Positions 8,329-15,713 of a DNA stretch of 37,038 nt are shown here, in pieces. Every line of letters starts with the position of its first letter. Within the stretch, counting starts at the first letter, position 1. The stretch covers positions 1 to 37,038 of the forward strand of contig JAFUQM010000067.1 in the NCBI GenBank assembly GCA_017472325.1, read 5' to 3'. Source of the DNA: Lachnospiraceae bacterium. GTDB lineage: Bacteria; Bacillota; Clostridia; Lachnospirales; Lachnospiraceae. The notes beneath the pieces are model-generated. The model was not told the origin of the DNA and ran no database searches. It saw only the letters and a list, made by a program, of their open reading frames with translations. Both the position numbers and the translations under genes were made by a program.

Positions 8329-10386
8329 CTAAATAATGCCAAAATTTTCTTCTTGTAACATACGATTTTCGAGATAAGAATTTAATCTTGCATTTTCCGT
8401 TTTTCTTAAATATTCATCCTGTTCCCATATAGCATCTGCAGCTTCTTTCGCCTTTTGTAATATGGAAGCATCACTGTAGATATCCCCAATTCGAAAATTC
8501 ATAATACCACTCTGTCTGATGCCAAACAAATCTCCTGGGCCACGAAGTTTCAAATCTTCTCCTGCAATATAAAATCCATCGTTAGATTTGTTCAAAATCT
8601 CTAATCTTTGTGTTGTTTGTTGATTTTCCGAAGAATTAATAAAAATACAATAAGACTGATGTTTTCCACGGCCAACTCTTCCTCTTAGCTGATGTAGTCC
8701 TGCAAGTCCAAAACGTTCTGCATTTTCTATCATCATGACGGTTGCATTCGGCACATTGATACCTACTTCAATTACGGTTGTAGATACCAATACATCAATA
8801 TCATGCTTTGCATACGCTTCCATAATATTACGTTTTTGTTCCGGCTTCATCTGACCATGTAAATATGCCACTTGAATATCCGCCGGCAATGCTGCTCTTA
8901 ACTTATCACAATAATCTATAACATTTTCTAGTCCATCCATCTCCCCAGGCTCTACCATCGGACAAATGACATACGCCTGTCTCCCTGCATGTACCTCCTT
9001 TGCAATAAATTCATAAGCTTTTGGACGATATCCCGTACCAACAACACAGTTTTTAATAGGAAGTCTGTCTGCTGGAAGCTCATCAATAACAGAAATATCC
9101 AAATCTCCATAAAGAATGGTAGCTAATGTCCTTGGTATTGGTGTTGCGCTCATTACAAGAACATGCACATCTTCTCCTTTTCCCGCGAGCGCTTCTCGCT
9201 GTCGTACACCAAATCGATGCTGCTCATCTGTAATTACAAGGGCAAGATTTTTATAAATTACCTTTTCCTGAAACAATGCATGTGTTCCTATCATAAGATT
9301 TGCTTCTCCGGAAGCAATCTTTCCATACATTTCTTTTTTATCCTTTGCCGAAACAGAACCTGTTAGCAACACTGGATGAAACGGTAGTTGATATGTCTTT
9401 GTCAATTCCGCCACAGCTTCAAAATGTTGCTCTGCCAGCACTTCTGTCGGTGCCATCAACACGCCTTGATACCCATTCGTTACAGCCTGCAAAAGTGCAA
9501 GAAGTGCTATGATTGTCTTACCCGAACCAACATCACCTTGTACAAGTCTGTTCATACTGTATTTACCAGACAAATCTGTTCTGATTTCTTCCCATACTTT
9601 TTTCTGCGCATTGGTTAATTCGTAAGGCAGTGCCTCTAACAAACGTATCGTTTCTGCTGTTTCTAACATCTGAAAACGGTTTTCTTGTTGTTTGCTATAC
9701 TCCTTTGCCATACGAAGCTGTAACATAAAAACAAAAAATTCATCAAAGACGAGACGCATCCTCGCCTGTAACATATCTTCATATTCTTTCGGGAAATGAA
9801 TCCATTCAACTGCCTCTTCATATCCCAGAAGTCCATACTCGTCCAGAACAGTCCTTGGCATATATTCTGCATTTTGCATCGTTAAATCAATTGCCTGTCT
9901 AACCGCTTTCTTAACAGCCTGGTTTGTTAGTCCTGCTGTTAATGGATAAATTGGCTGCATCGTACCTGTTAATTTATCATACTCATCCCTCTGATACATT
10001 TTAGGCTGTTCCATCACATACAGATTGCCTCTTTTTTCAACCATACCCCGAAAAATATAATATCCACCTGGTTTCAACACGGAACGTAAATATGGCATAT
10101 TAAAGAAAGTCATCTGCATTGTACCTGTTTCATCTTTGACCAACGCAGTCAATATCGTCAAATGTTTTGCTTTTTTCACAGATGGATTTCCTACAACCAC
10201 GGCTCTAACTGCACACACTTGTCCTGCAGCAACTTCTGCCAACGGTACACACGGTGCAAATACATCATAAGAACGCGGATAATACGCTACAAGGTCTTCC
10301 ACTGTCTTAATATGTAGTTTATAAAATAATTTTGCCGTTTTCTCTCCAACGCCTTTTAAAACAGTCAGCGGAATTTGCTTTTCCAT
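8329..10386 (-). CDS. recG: ATP-dependent DNA helicase RecG
   Basis: A full-length RecG of 685 aa, the usual size. It reverses stalled replication forks and processes branched DNA. The N-terminal wedge/OB domain covers about 55-150. The helicase core has Walker A GDVGSGKT (about 284-291), DEQH box (about 387-390), motif III MSATPIPRT and motif VI QLRGRVGRG. I start it at MEKQIPLT because GGAGG lies 5 bases before this ATG; the four extra upstream codons begin with a GTG that overlaps the ribosome site. It follows the fakA-like gene behind a terminator-like hairpin, the conserved Firmicute neighbourhood. Confidence 0.97.
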   Translation of the reverse strand: MEKQIPLTVLKGVGEKTAKLFYKLHIKTVEDLVAYYPRSYDVFAPCVPLAEVAAGQVCAVRAVVVGNPSVKKAKHLTILTALVKDETGTMQMTFFNMPYLRSVLKPGGYYIFRGMVEKRGNLYVMEQPKMYQRDEYDKLTGTMQPIYPLTAGLTNQAVKKAVRQAIDLTMQNAEYMPRTVLDEYGLLGYEEAVEWIHFPKEYEDMLQARMRLVFDEFFVFMLQLRMAKEYSKQQENRFQMLETAETIRLLEALPYELTNAQKKVWEEIRTDLSGKYSMNRLVQGDVGSGKTIIALLALLQAVTNGYQGVLMAPTEVLAEQHFEAVAELTKTYQLPFHPVLLTGSVSAKDKKEMYGKIASGEANLMIGTHALFQEKVIYKNLALVITDEQHRFGVRQREALAGKGEDVHVLVMSATPIPRTLATILYGDLDISVIDELPADRLPIKNCVVGTGYRPKAYEFIAKEVHAGRQAYVICPMVEPGEMDGLENVIDYCDKLRAALPADIQVAYLHGQMKPEQKRNIMEAYAKHDIDVLVSTTVIEVGINVPNATVMMIENAERFGLAGLHQLRGRVGRGKHQSYCIFINSSENQQTTQRLEILNKSNDGFYIAGEDLKLRGPGDLFGIRQSGIMNFRIGDIYSDASILQKAKEAADAIWEQDEYLRKTENARLNSYLENRMLQEENFGII

Positions 10387-10420
10387 ATTTCCTCCCACTC
10401 TATCGTTTTCACGATATATA

Positions 10421-10455
10421 AAAGAGGCTGTGCATGATTATGCAATAGCCCCTTT
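10421..10455 (-). terminator. Terminator-like hairpin between fakA-like gene and recG
   Basis: On the minus strand GGGGCT-A-TTGCA pairs with TGCA-C-AGCCTC across a short loop and is followed by TTTTATATA. It starts about 16 bases after the fakA-like stop codon, so it probably ends or attenuates transcription before recG. Confidence 0.7.
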
Positions 10456-10470
10456 GTTATTTTGCGTAAT

Positions 10471-12132
10471 TTATTCTGCCGAAACAATATAATAGTAAAT
10501 TGGCTGTCCGCCATACTGAAGTTCTATATCGCAGGAAGGATACGCTTCTTCTACGCGTGCGCGCAGTTCTTCTGCCGCTTCTTCTGTTACCTCTGCACCA
10601 TAATAAATGCTGATTAATTCATAATCATCTTCCATCATTTCCTGCACCATCTGGAATGTTACATCTTCCATTTCCGTGCCAACAGAAAGAATACCAGAAT
10701 CGCCAATTCCCATATAATCTCCCTGCTTGATTTCTTTATCATCAATTACAGTATCTCTTACGGCATAGGTTACCTGTCCTGTTCTGACAGCTTTGATTTC
10801 TTCTGTCATAGCAGCTTCATTTTCTTCTCCAGACATACCTGGTACATAATTAATGACTGCCGTAATTCCCTGTGGTACAGTTTTTGTTGGAATAACACGG
10901 ATATCCTTATCTTTGATCAGCGCCTGTGCCTGATTTGCTGCAAGGATAATATTTTTATTGTTTGGTAAAATATAAATTGTCTCTGCATTTACTTTATCAA
11001 TGGCATTCAACATATCTTCCGTGCTAGGATTCATTGTCTGTCCGCCTTCGATAATGTAATCTACACCAAGACCTTTAAATATTTCATTAATACCTTCACC
11101 AACAGAAACTGCTATAAAACCAGCTTCTTTTTTCTCAGCCGGTATCTCTTCTACAGAAGCAACTTCTTTTTCTGACATTTTAATCAGTTTCTCCTGATGT
11201 TCCAATCTCATGTTGTCAATTTTCATATTAGATAATGCGCCATACTTTAATGCTCTCTGAATTGCAAATCCAGGGTCATTCGTATGTACGTGTACCTTTA
11301 CAATATCGTCATCCGCAACAACCACAATAGAATCACCAATAGATTCCAAATATGCCTTAAAATCCATCTCATGTTTGATATTAAATGTTTTATTAAGCAT
11401 AATAATAAATTCTGTACAATATCCAAATTTGATATCTGCATCTGCCTGTGCATCAATGGACATCTGGGAAGCAACCGGTTTTACATCTACAGAAATAGAC
11501 AAATCTACTTCTTTACCTAAAAATGCATCATATGCACCCTTCATAACTTCCATAAGTCCCTGTCCGCCAGAATCAACAACACCAGCTTGTTTTAATACTG
11601 GAAGCATTTCCGGTGTCTGACTTAAAACATAATCACCATGTTTGATGATTTCATCAATAAACGTCGTAAAATCGGTAACGCCTTCTTCCTGTAACTCAGC
11701 TGCCTTTTCAGCCATGCCCTTAGCAACAGTCAGAATTGTTCCTTCCTTTGGTTTCATAACAGCTTTATAGGCAGTCTCTACTGCTTTCGCAAAGGCATCT
11801 GCACAAATATCAACTGTAACCTCGTCGTACTCTCTGATACCTTTTGTAAAGCCACGAAGAAGTTGGGATAAAATAACACCAGAGTTACCTCTTGCTCCGC
11901 GAAGAGAACCCGAAGATATTGCTTTTGCAAGTGTCATCATATCTGGATTTTCAAGTGCTGCCGCTTCTTTTGCAGCTGCCATAATGGTCATCGTCATGTT
12001 CGTTCCAGTATCACCGTCTGGAACAGGAAAAACATTCAATTCATTAATCCATTCTTTTTTGTGTTCCAAGTTTTTTGCGCCCGCCAAGAACATCTTAGAA
12101 AGCATCTTAGCGTCGATTGTGTTTAAAGTCAC
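10471..12132 (-). CDS. fakA: DAK2-domain protein, FakA/YloV-like fatty acid kinase subunit
   Basis: A 553-aa protein of the YloV/FakA family. FakA with the lipid-binding FakB (DegV family) phosphorylates fatty acids to acyl-phosphates for membrane lipid synthesis. The N-terminal DAK2 (DhaL) nucleotide-binding domain covers about 9-200, with the Mg-binding PVPDGDTGTN motif at about 36-45, then a middle domain and a C-terminal domain. I place the start at a GTG (12132), since AAGGAGG stands 8 bases before it; the reading frame opens further upstream at a TTG without a site. It follows the asp23-like gene by 13 bases, the same pair as yloU-yloV of Bacillus subtilis. No fakB gene is in the window. 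Confidence 0.88.
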   Translation of the reverse strand: MTLNTIDAKMLSKMFLAGAKNLEHKKEWINELNVFPVPDGDTGTNMTMTIMAAAKEAAALENPDMMTLAKAISSGSLRGARGNSGVILSQLLRGFTKGIREYDEVTVDICADAFAKAVETAYKAVMKPKEGTILTVAKGMAEKAAELQEEGVTDFTTFIDEIIKHGDYVLSQTPEMLPVLKQAGVVDSGGQGLMEVMKGAYDAFLGKEVDLSISVDVKPVASQMSIDAQADADIKFGYCTEFIIMLNKTFNIKHEMDFKAYLESIGDSIVVVADDDIVKVHVHTNDPGFAIQRALKYGALSNMKIDNMRLEHQEKLIKMSEKEVASVEEIPAEKKEAGFIAVSVGEGINEIFKGLGVDYIIEGGQTMNPSTEDMLNAIDKVNAETIYILPNNKNIILAANQAQALIKDKDIRVIPTKTVPQGITAVINYVPGMSGEENEAAMTEEIKAVRTGQVTYAVRDTVIDDKEIKQGDYMGIGDSGILSVGTEMEDVTFQMVQEMMEDDYELISIYYGAEVTEEAAEELRARVEEAYPSCDIELQYGGQPIYYYIVSAE

Positions 12133-12145
12133 AGTATAGTCCTCC

Positions 12146-12505
12146 TTAATCAATCACTCGTACACCTTCTACAAAGATGTTAATTTTCTCAATTTCGAGT
12201 CCTGTAAACTCTTCTACTTTATATTTTACATTGCTGATTAAATTATCAGAAACCGCAATGATACTTACACCATAAGCAACAATTACATGGAAGTTCAATG
12301 TCAATTTATGACCTGTTTGCACTACTGAAATGCCGTTTGTCAGACTATCCTTCTTTAAAAGTTTTACAAGTCCATCTCTCACATTAACAGTTGCCATGCC
12401 AACAATGCCGAAACATTCCACTGCCACTGAGCCTGCGTACTGTGCAATTACTTCATTATCAATTTTGATATTACCCAAATGGGTATTCATAGAAGATCCT
12501 TTCAT
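12146..12505 (-). CDS. Asp23/Gls24 family envelope-stress protein (YloU-like)
   Basis: A 119-aa Asp23/Gls24-family protein with the usual conserved core (IKIDNEVIAQYAG, AVECFGIVGM) and a C-terminal VRVID end. Members are membrane-associated or cytosolic and linked to envelope homeostasis; the exact function is not settled. AGGAGG stands 6 bases before the ATG. It is the first gene of an operon with the fakA-like gene and diverges from rpmB. Confidence 0.92.
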   Translation of the reverse strand: MKGSSMNTHLGNIKIDNEVIAQYAGSVAVECFGIVGMATVNVRDGLVKLLKKDSLTNGISVVQTGHKLTLNFHVIVAYGVSIIAVSDNLISNVKYKVEEFTGLEIEKINIFVEGVRVID

Positions 12506-12554
12506 ATCGTACCTCCTTTTTCTTTCTTAACATATTCTTTACAAAGATATAGCT

Positions 12555-12584
12555 ATTATAACCTCTTTTCTATAAAAAAGGAAC
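12555..12584 (-). promoter_or_regulatory. Probable promoter of the asp23-like/fakA operon
   Basis: On the minus strand a perfect TATAAT lies at 12555-12560, about 50 bases before the asp23-like ATG. The -35 region 17 bases upstream (TTCCTT) is poor, so the box is supported mainly by the -10 and its position. Confidence 0.5.
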
Positions 12585-12633
12585 TAGTTATTTCAGAAAT
12601 TTTAAGTTTTTTAGAAATATCATTATTTTTTAC

Positions 12634-12662
12634 TTGCATTCTGCATATTTATCTGTTAAAAT
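12634..12662 (+). promoter_or_regulatory. Promoter of rpmB
   Basis: TTGCAT (12634-12639), a 17-base spacer and TAAAAT (12657-12662) lie about 50 bases before the rpmB start. The leader has a small dyad, AGCC at 12675-12678 and GGCT at 12685-12688, just ahead of the ribosome site; it may be a control hairpin but is too short to be sure. Confidence 0.7.
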
Positions 12663-12712
12663 AATCACGTTGTGAGCCTTGAAAGGCTTAGTTTCGTTTA
12701 GGAGGTGCTAAG

Positions 12713-12898
12713 ATGGCTAAATGTGATATTTGTGGAAAAGGCGCTCATTTTGGTAATAATGTAAGCCATTCTCATAGAAGATCCAATCGTATTTGGAATT
12801 CAAACGTTAAAAATGTTAAATGTAAAGTAAACGGAGCAGCAAGAAAAATGCACGTTTGCACAAGCTGCTTAAAATCAGGCAGAGTTGAAAGAGCTTAA
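12713..12898 (+). CDS. rpmB: 50S ribosomal protein L28 (zinc-ribbon form)
   Basis: A complete L28 of 61 aa. The form is the cysteine-containing (C+) one, with C4-x-x-C7 and C49-x-x-C52 expected to bind zinc, plus C37. The RSNRIWNSNVKNVK stretch is typical of the family. TAGGAGGTG stands close upstream of the ATG. It is monocistronic, with its own promoter and a strong terminator. Confidence 0.98.
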   Translation: MAKCDICGKGAHFGNNVSHSHRRSNRIWNSNVKNVKCKVNGAARKMHVCTSCLKSGRVERA

Positions 12899-12912
12899 TT
12901 ATGAATTTGAGT

Positions 12913-12941
12913 AAAGGCTGGACAAATGTCCAGCCTTTTTT
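12913..12941 (+). terminator. Intrinsic terminator after rpmB, shared with the opposing J-domain gene
   Basis: GGCTGGAC (12916-12923), loop AAAT, GTCCAGCC (12928-12935), then six T residues. Flanking A and T runs extend the stem. The minus-strand J-domain gene ends right at 12941, so the hairpin may also serve that operon, though its tail on that side is weaker. Confidence 0.93.
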
Positions 12942-13486
12942 CATGCTTCTTTATGATAATCATATTCCTTACGAAGCTTCTCGTACTCTTTACTAATTGC
13001 CAGTACTGTCTCATTATCTCCGCACAGATTGTCCGGATGAAAAATCTTCATTAAGTCTTTATATCGCTTTTTAAGTGCTAACTGATTCGTCACACCACGG
13101 AAAAAAACTTGCGCACGGGTAACGTTACCCGTGTATTCAAAATTCTCACGTTGCACTTTTCGTTCTGTTTCAAACCGAAGCTTTTCGCGTTCAAACTGTC
13201 TTCTATCCTCTTCCAGTTCTCTGAAACCGTTCTGAAGAATTTCCATTTTCTTTTCAAAAAAACGATTTTCTTCTTTTAAACGTTTGCGTTCATGCAAAAC
13301 TCTCTGATTTAATATGTGCATTTCTGACTGGAACTGTTTTTTTTCTTTTAAAAACTGTTCAAATAAACTTTCTAAATTCTTACGTTCAATGTTCAGTCTT
13401 ATATTTTCTTGAAAAAGCCAGCCTTTTAATTCATTCAGAGCTTCTTCATCGCCCTCTAACAATGTCAGTTCAAAATTATTATCCAT
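12941..13486 (-). CDS. Coiled-coil protein with C-terminal J-domain
   Basis: A 181-aa protein. Residues about 25-115 are a charged coiled coil rich in Glu, Lys, Arg and Phe. The C-terminal part, about 122-178, resembles a DnaJ J-domain: a helix LALKKRYKDLMKIFHPD with the HPD tripeptide at 150-152, then a second helix with SKEYEKLRKEYD. J-domains stimulate Hsp70 (DnaK); here the domain is at the C-terminus rather than the N-terminus, and Gly/Phe and zinc regions are absent. It is the last gene after gerW, with AAGGG ahead of the ATG. The client is unknown; a role in spore or envelope assembly is only suggested by the neighbours. Confidence 0.75.
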   Translation of the reverse strand: MDNNFELTLLEGDEEALNELKGWLFQENIRLNIERKNLESLFEQFLKEKKQFQSEMHILNQRVLHERKRLKEENRFFEKKMEILQNGFRELEEDRRQFEREKLRFETERKVQRENFEYTGNVTRAQVFFRGVTNQLALKKRYKDLMKIFHPDNLCGDNETVLAISKEYEKLRKEYDYHKEA

Positions 13487-13501
13487 GTTCGCCCTTAATT
13501 A

Positions 13502-13639
13502 TTAACAACAAAACAAATTGTAACCTACAAGCAAAAGCAATGCAATAATAATCAGACCTACAAAAATATTCGGAAGCAGCATCATAATAAACATTCCAAC
13601 AGCAATACAGAAAGCAACAAAACCAATTAGTTTTTTCGT
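13502..13639 (-). CDS. 45-aa hydrophobic membrane protein with apparent ACG start codon
   Basis: The minus strand between the J-domain gene and gerW encodes 45 residues, XKKLIGFVAFCIAVGMFIMM through LLVGYNLFCC, then TAA at 13502-13504. It holds one or two membrane helices (about 4-20 and 23-41) and ends in Cys-Cys. The codon where Met is expected, before Lys-Lys, is ACG (13637-13639); an in-frame TGA lies three codons upstream, and the first ATG is codon 16. AGGAAGAAG stands 9-12 bases before the ACG. I think this is a real small membrane protein using a rare start, or one whose ATG has mutated. The call rests on composition, position and the basic N-terminus; I cannot assign a function. Confidence 0.5.
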   Translation of the reverse strand, partial: TKKLIGFVAFCIAVGMFIMMLLPNIFVGLIIIALLLLVGYNLFCC

Positions 13640-13705
13640 ATTCTGTCACTTCTTCCTATATTTTCTCTTTATATTATATGCACAACTTTTATAAAATGAT
13701 TCTTC

Positions 13706-14098
13706 CTATTCTTCCTTCTCCGGAAATGCAATGTCAACAGCTTCATCATCTGCCATCATTTCCGGCTTTTTGGTTGTTAACTTATCTACAACATCAGGAA
13801 TCATATCAAGAATCTTAGTTACGCTATCCTGATTCTTTACATTTACCAATTTTGTATGTCCATCTTTGATAACAAGCACTGCACTTGGTGTCATTTTACC
13901 ACTCATACCACCAGCACCGCCACTTTTTACATCTCCCGCACTAGCACCTGCACCCATACCAAAAGTAACATCAACCAATGGTAAAATAATAGTATCTCCT
14001 ACCTTTGTTGCTTCACCCACAACCGTTTTGGTAGAAAGGAGTGAATCCATTCCCTTTAGTAATGATTCTACAACCCCTGTAAAATTATTCTCAGCCAT
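13706..14098 (-). CDS. gerW: GerW family sporulation protein (YtfJ)
   Basis: A 130-aa protein of the GerW/YtfJ family. In Bacillus subtilis YtfJ (GerW) is a forespore protein needed for germination in some nutrients. Signatures are the N-terminal ENNFTGVVESLLKGMDSLLS, the GxxxxVGDTIILPLVDVTFGMGAGA core and a glycine-rich loop near 55-70. AGGAGG lies 7 bases before the ATG. It directly follows the DUF2953 gene with no gap, the same order as ytfI-ytfJ. Confidence 0.93.
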   Translation of the reverse strand: MAENNFTGVVESLLKGMDSLLSTKTVVGEATKVGDTIILPLVDVTFGMGAGASAGDVKSGGAGGMSGKMTPSAVLVIKDGHTKLVNVKNQDSVTKILDMIPDVVDKLTTKKPEMMADDEAVDIAFPEKEE

Positions 14099-15148
14099 TT
14101 ATTTGTCCTCCTTCTTTAATAACCGGATTAGATATCTGATATTTTTATCAAAATACAATATCCATGCTATCCGCAACAACACAAATACTGTAATTCTTCC
14201 TTTTATATAAATAGTTCCTTCTAAAACTTCTTTTTCAAAATCAGGTACAATTCGTACATTCTTCCCTATATAAGGATATAACATACCATGAATAGAAAGA
14301 ATCTGTCCCAGCGTTGCTGGGTCTTCCACACCCAAATGGATGTCTGCTTTAAATTTGGAAGGCTTTAAATGTTTTATAAGTTTTCCTAACTGCTCTTTTG
14401 CAGTTGCTATTGCTAACTTCGTTTCTTCCTTCGCCCAAACTTCTTTATAGTATTCAACCTGATTTATTGCGTCTTTTATTTTATCATAGAACTTTTCAAA
14501 TGTGTACTGGATATTTTGAATCGCCTCTAAAAACTTATAAAAGAGTTCTTTTAGTTTCTGAATAAACCGCACTACTTTCTGTATCCATGTAAGTTTTTCA
14601 TTTGTATTATCTTCTGCTGTTTGTGTATTCGTTATTATTTCATCTTCTGGATTCTGCTTGCTACCAGATATCTCTGTTTTATCACAAACTGTAGCTATTT
14701 GCTTCTTTTCAACTATTGTATGATTCTGCTTTTGTTTCTTTAATTTTTGCTTTTCCTTTTCTTTCTTGTGTCTTTCTTTCTCTGCTTTACGCTTTTCTTT
14801 CTCTGCTTTACGCTTTTCTTTTTCTGCTTTTCTCGCTGCATATTCGTCTTTTTTAGCTATGTCATATACAACAATCCCAAGCACTCTGACTTTACAAAGA
14901 AGCTCCCCTTTATATTCTGCTGTCACACTAATAAAATGACACAACCACGTTGCCTTAATGCGGGCATATATACTTTCTGACAATTCACTTGTCTGCCCTT
15001 GTTCATCTATTGTTTCCTCTTTTATCGCCTTTATGCGGTATCTCAGTGGCACGAATAACACAAGTGCAATCAGCAATAACACGACACCTATAATACACAG
15101 CAATATAATTCCCAGAACTTTCAATATCATCAAAAGTATATGTAACAT
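14099..15148 (-). CDS. DUF2953 membrane protein (YtfI-like) with Lys/Glu-rich insert
   Basis: A 349-aa protein. A membrane helix at about 8-32 precedes a short extracytoplasmic-type region typical of DUF2953; the family core follows at about 235-349 (LGVEDPATLGQILSIHGMLYP and a C-terminal hydrophobic segment near 320-335). Between them lies a strongly charged Lys/Glu/Arg segment at about 108-145 built on repeated KRKAEKE heptads, encoded by 21-bp DNA repeats. GGGAG lies 7 bases before the ATG. The gene sits directly before gerW, as in many sporulating Firmicutes. The function of DUF2953 is not known; a role with GerW in sporulation is inferred from the conserved pairing. Confidence 0.85.
   Translation of the reverse strand: MLHILLMILKVLGIILLCIIGVVLLLIALVLFVPLRYRIKAIKEETIDEQGQTSELSESIYARIKATWLCHFISVTAEYKGELLCKVRVLGIVVYDIAKKDEYAARKAEKEKRKAEKEKRKAEKERHKKEKEKQKLKKQKQNHTIVEKKQIATVCDKTEISGSKQNPEDEIITNTQTAEDNTNEKLTWIQKVVRFIQKLKELFYKFLEAIQNIQYTFEKFYDKIKDAINQVEYYKEVWAKEETKLAIATAKEQLGKLIKHLKPSKFKADIHLGVEDPATLGQILSIHGMLYPYIGKNVRIVPDFEKEVLEGTIYIKGRITVFVLLRIAWILYFDKNIRYLIRLLKKEDK
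14781..14829 (-). repeat. 21-bp in-frame tandem repeat (KRKAEKE heptads)
   Basis: TCTGCTTTACGCTTTTCTTT(C/T) occurs at 14781-14801 and 14802-14822, and a partial third unit starts at 14823. The period of seven codons extends the charged helix of the DUF2953 protein. Repeat number may vary between strains. Confidence 0.85.
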
Positions 15149-15195
15149 ACACTAACTCCCGGATTCTTTCCCAACCCAAATATGTCTATTTGGAT

Positions 15196-15504
15196 TTAGA
15201 TATTTAAAATATATTCTTTCACAGCGAAATCTCCTGTATCTGCATACACTTCTTCTATAATTGTCTGCGTAAGAGAAACCGCTTCATCATAACTACCTGC
15301 AATTCCGACAATAAAGGGTGGATATTTTTTATAATATTTTTGTTGCAGATAGGCACAGTGATATATTTCCAACAAATCATCCCCACCCGCAAGCGCAATG
15401 ACATATATTTTCAATTGCCCTGCACCATGCGCCAGTTTCCATCTGACTTTTACAGGGTTTTTTATGCTTTCTCCAACATACAGTTTTTTATAAAATTTCA
15501 TCAT
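15196..15504 (-). CDS. Hypothetical protein, 102 aa
   Basis: I do not recognise this family. It is a soluble, mixed alpha/beta-looking protein with a basic N-terminus (KFYKKLYVGESI), a hydrophobic strand IYVIALAGGDDLLEI near 33-47 and a second FIVGIAGSYDEAV near 64-76. It is probably expressed: it heads the gerW operon, 47 bases before the DUF2953 gene, and a possible promoter lies at 15571-15599. The ribosome site is weak, and two adjacent ATG codons make the exact start uncertain. Confidence 0.7.
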   Translation of the reverse strand: MMKFYKKLYVGESIKNPVKVRWKLAHGAGQLKIYVIALAGGDDLLEIYHCAYLQQKYYKKYPPFIVGIAGSYDEAVSLTQTIIEEVYADTGDFAVKEYILNI

Positions 15505-15570
15505 TCAATAACCATATCTTTCCCACATTACAAGATATCTACTCAATATCCTCTCATTATGTCCGCGTAC

Positions 15571-15599
15571 ATTATATCACATCTTATTTCGTTTTAACA
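15571..15599 (-). promoter_or_regulatory. Possible promoter of the hypothetical/DUF2953/gerW operon
   Basis: On the minus strand TATAAT (15571-15576) has TGTTAA 17 bases upstream (15594-15599). It lies about 67 bases before the 102-aa gene and back to back with the HD-GYP promoter. No clear sigma-F or sigma-G type box was recognised. Confidence 0.5.
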
Positions 15600-15653
15600 G
15601 TTTTCCTTTAAAAATATGTTGTTCCCCATGTCAAAATCAACTATAATAAAGAA

Positions 15654-15682
15654 TTGACAAGTGTAGTAATTATTTCTAAAAT
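15654..15682 (+). promoter_or_regulatory. Consensus sigma-A promoter of the HD-GYP gene
   Basis: Perfect TTGACA at 15654-15659, a 17-base spacer and TAAAAT at 15677-15682, about 31 bases before the ATG at 15714. It is among the strongest promoter matches in the window. Confidence 0.85.
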
Positions 15683-15713
15683 AATATGTAAATATACAAA
15701 TGGAGGTCATATC

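Noticed and set aside
12671..12712. Riboswitch or T-box ahead of rpmB
   Set aside because: The leader is only about 45 bases with one 4-6 bp dyad; too small for a known riboswitch class.
13490..13650. Alternative GTG-initiated frame (MTEYEKTNWFCC...) overlapping the 45-aa membrane protein
   Set aside because: It runs into the J-domain gene start and has an implausible Cys/Tyr/Trp-rich make-up; the AGGAAG is also too close to the GTG. The other frame gives regular membrane helices.
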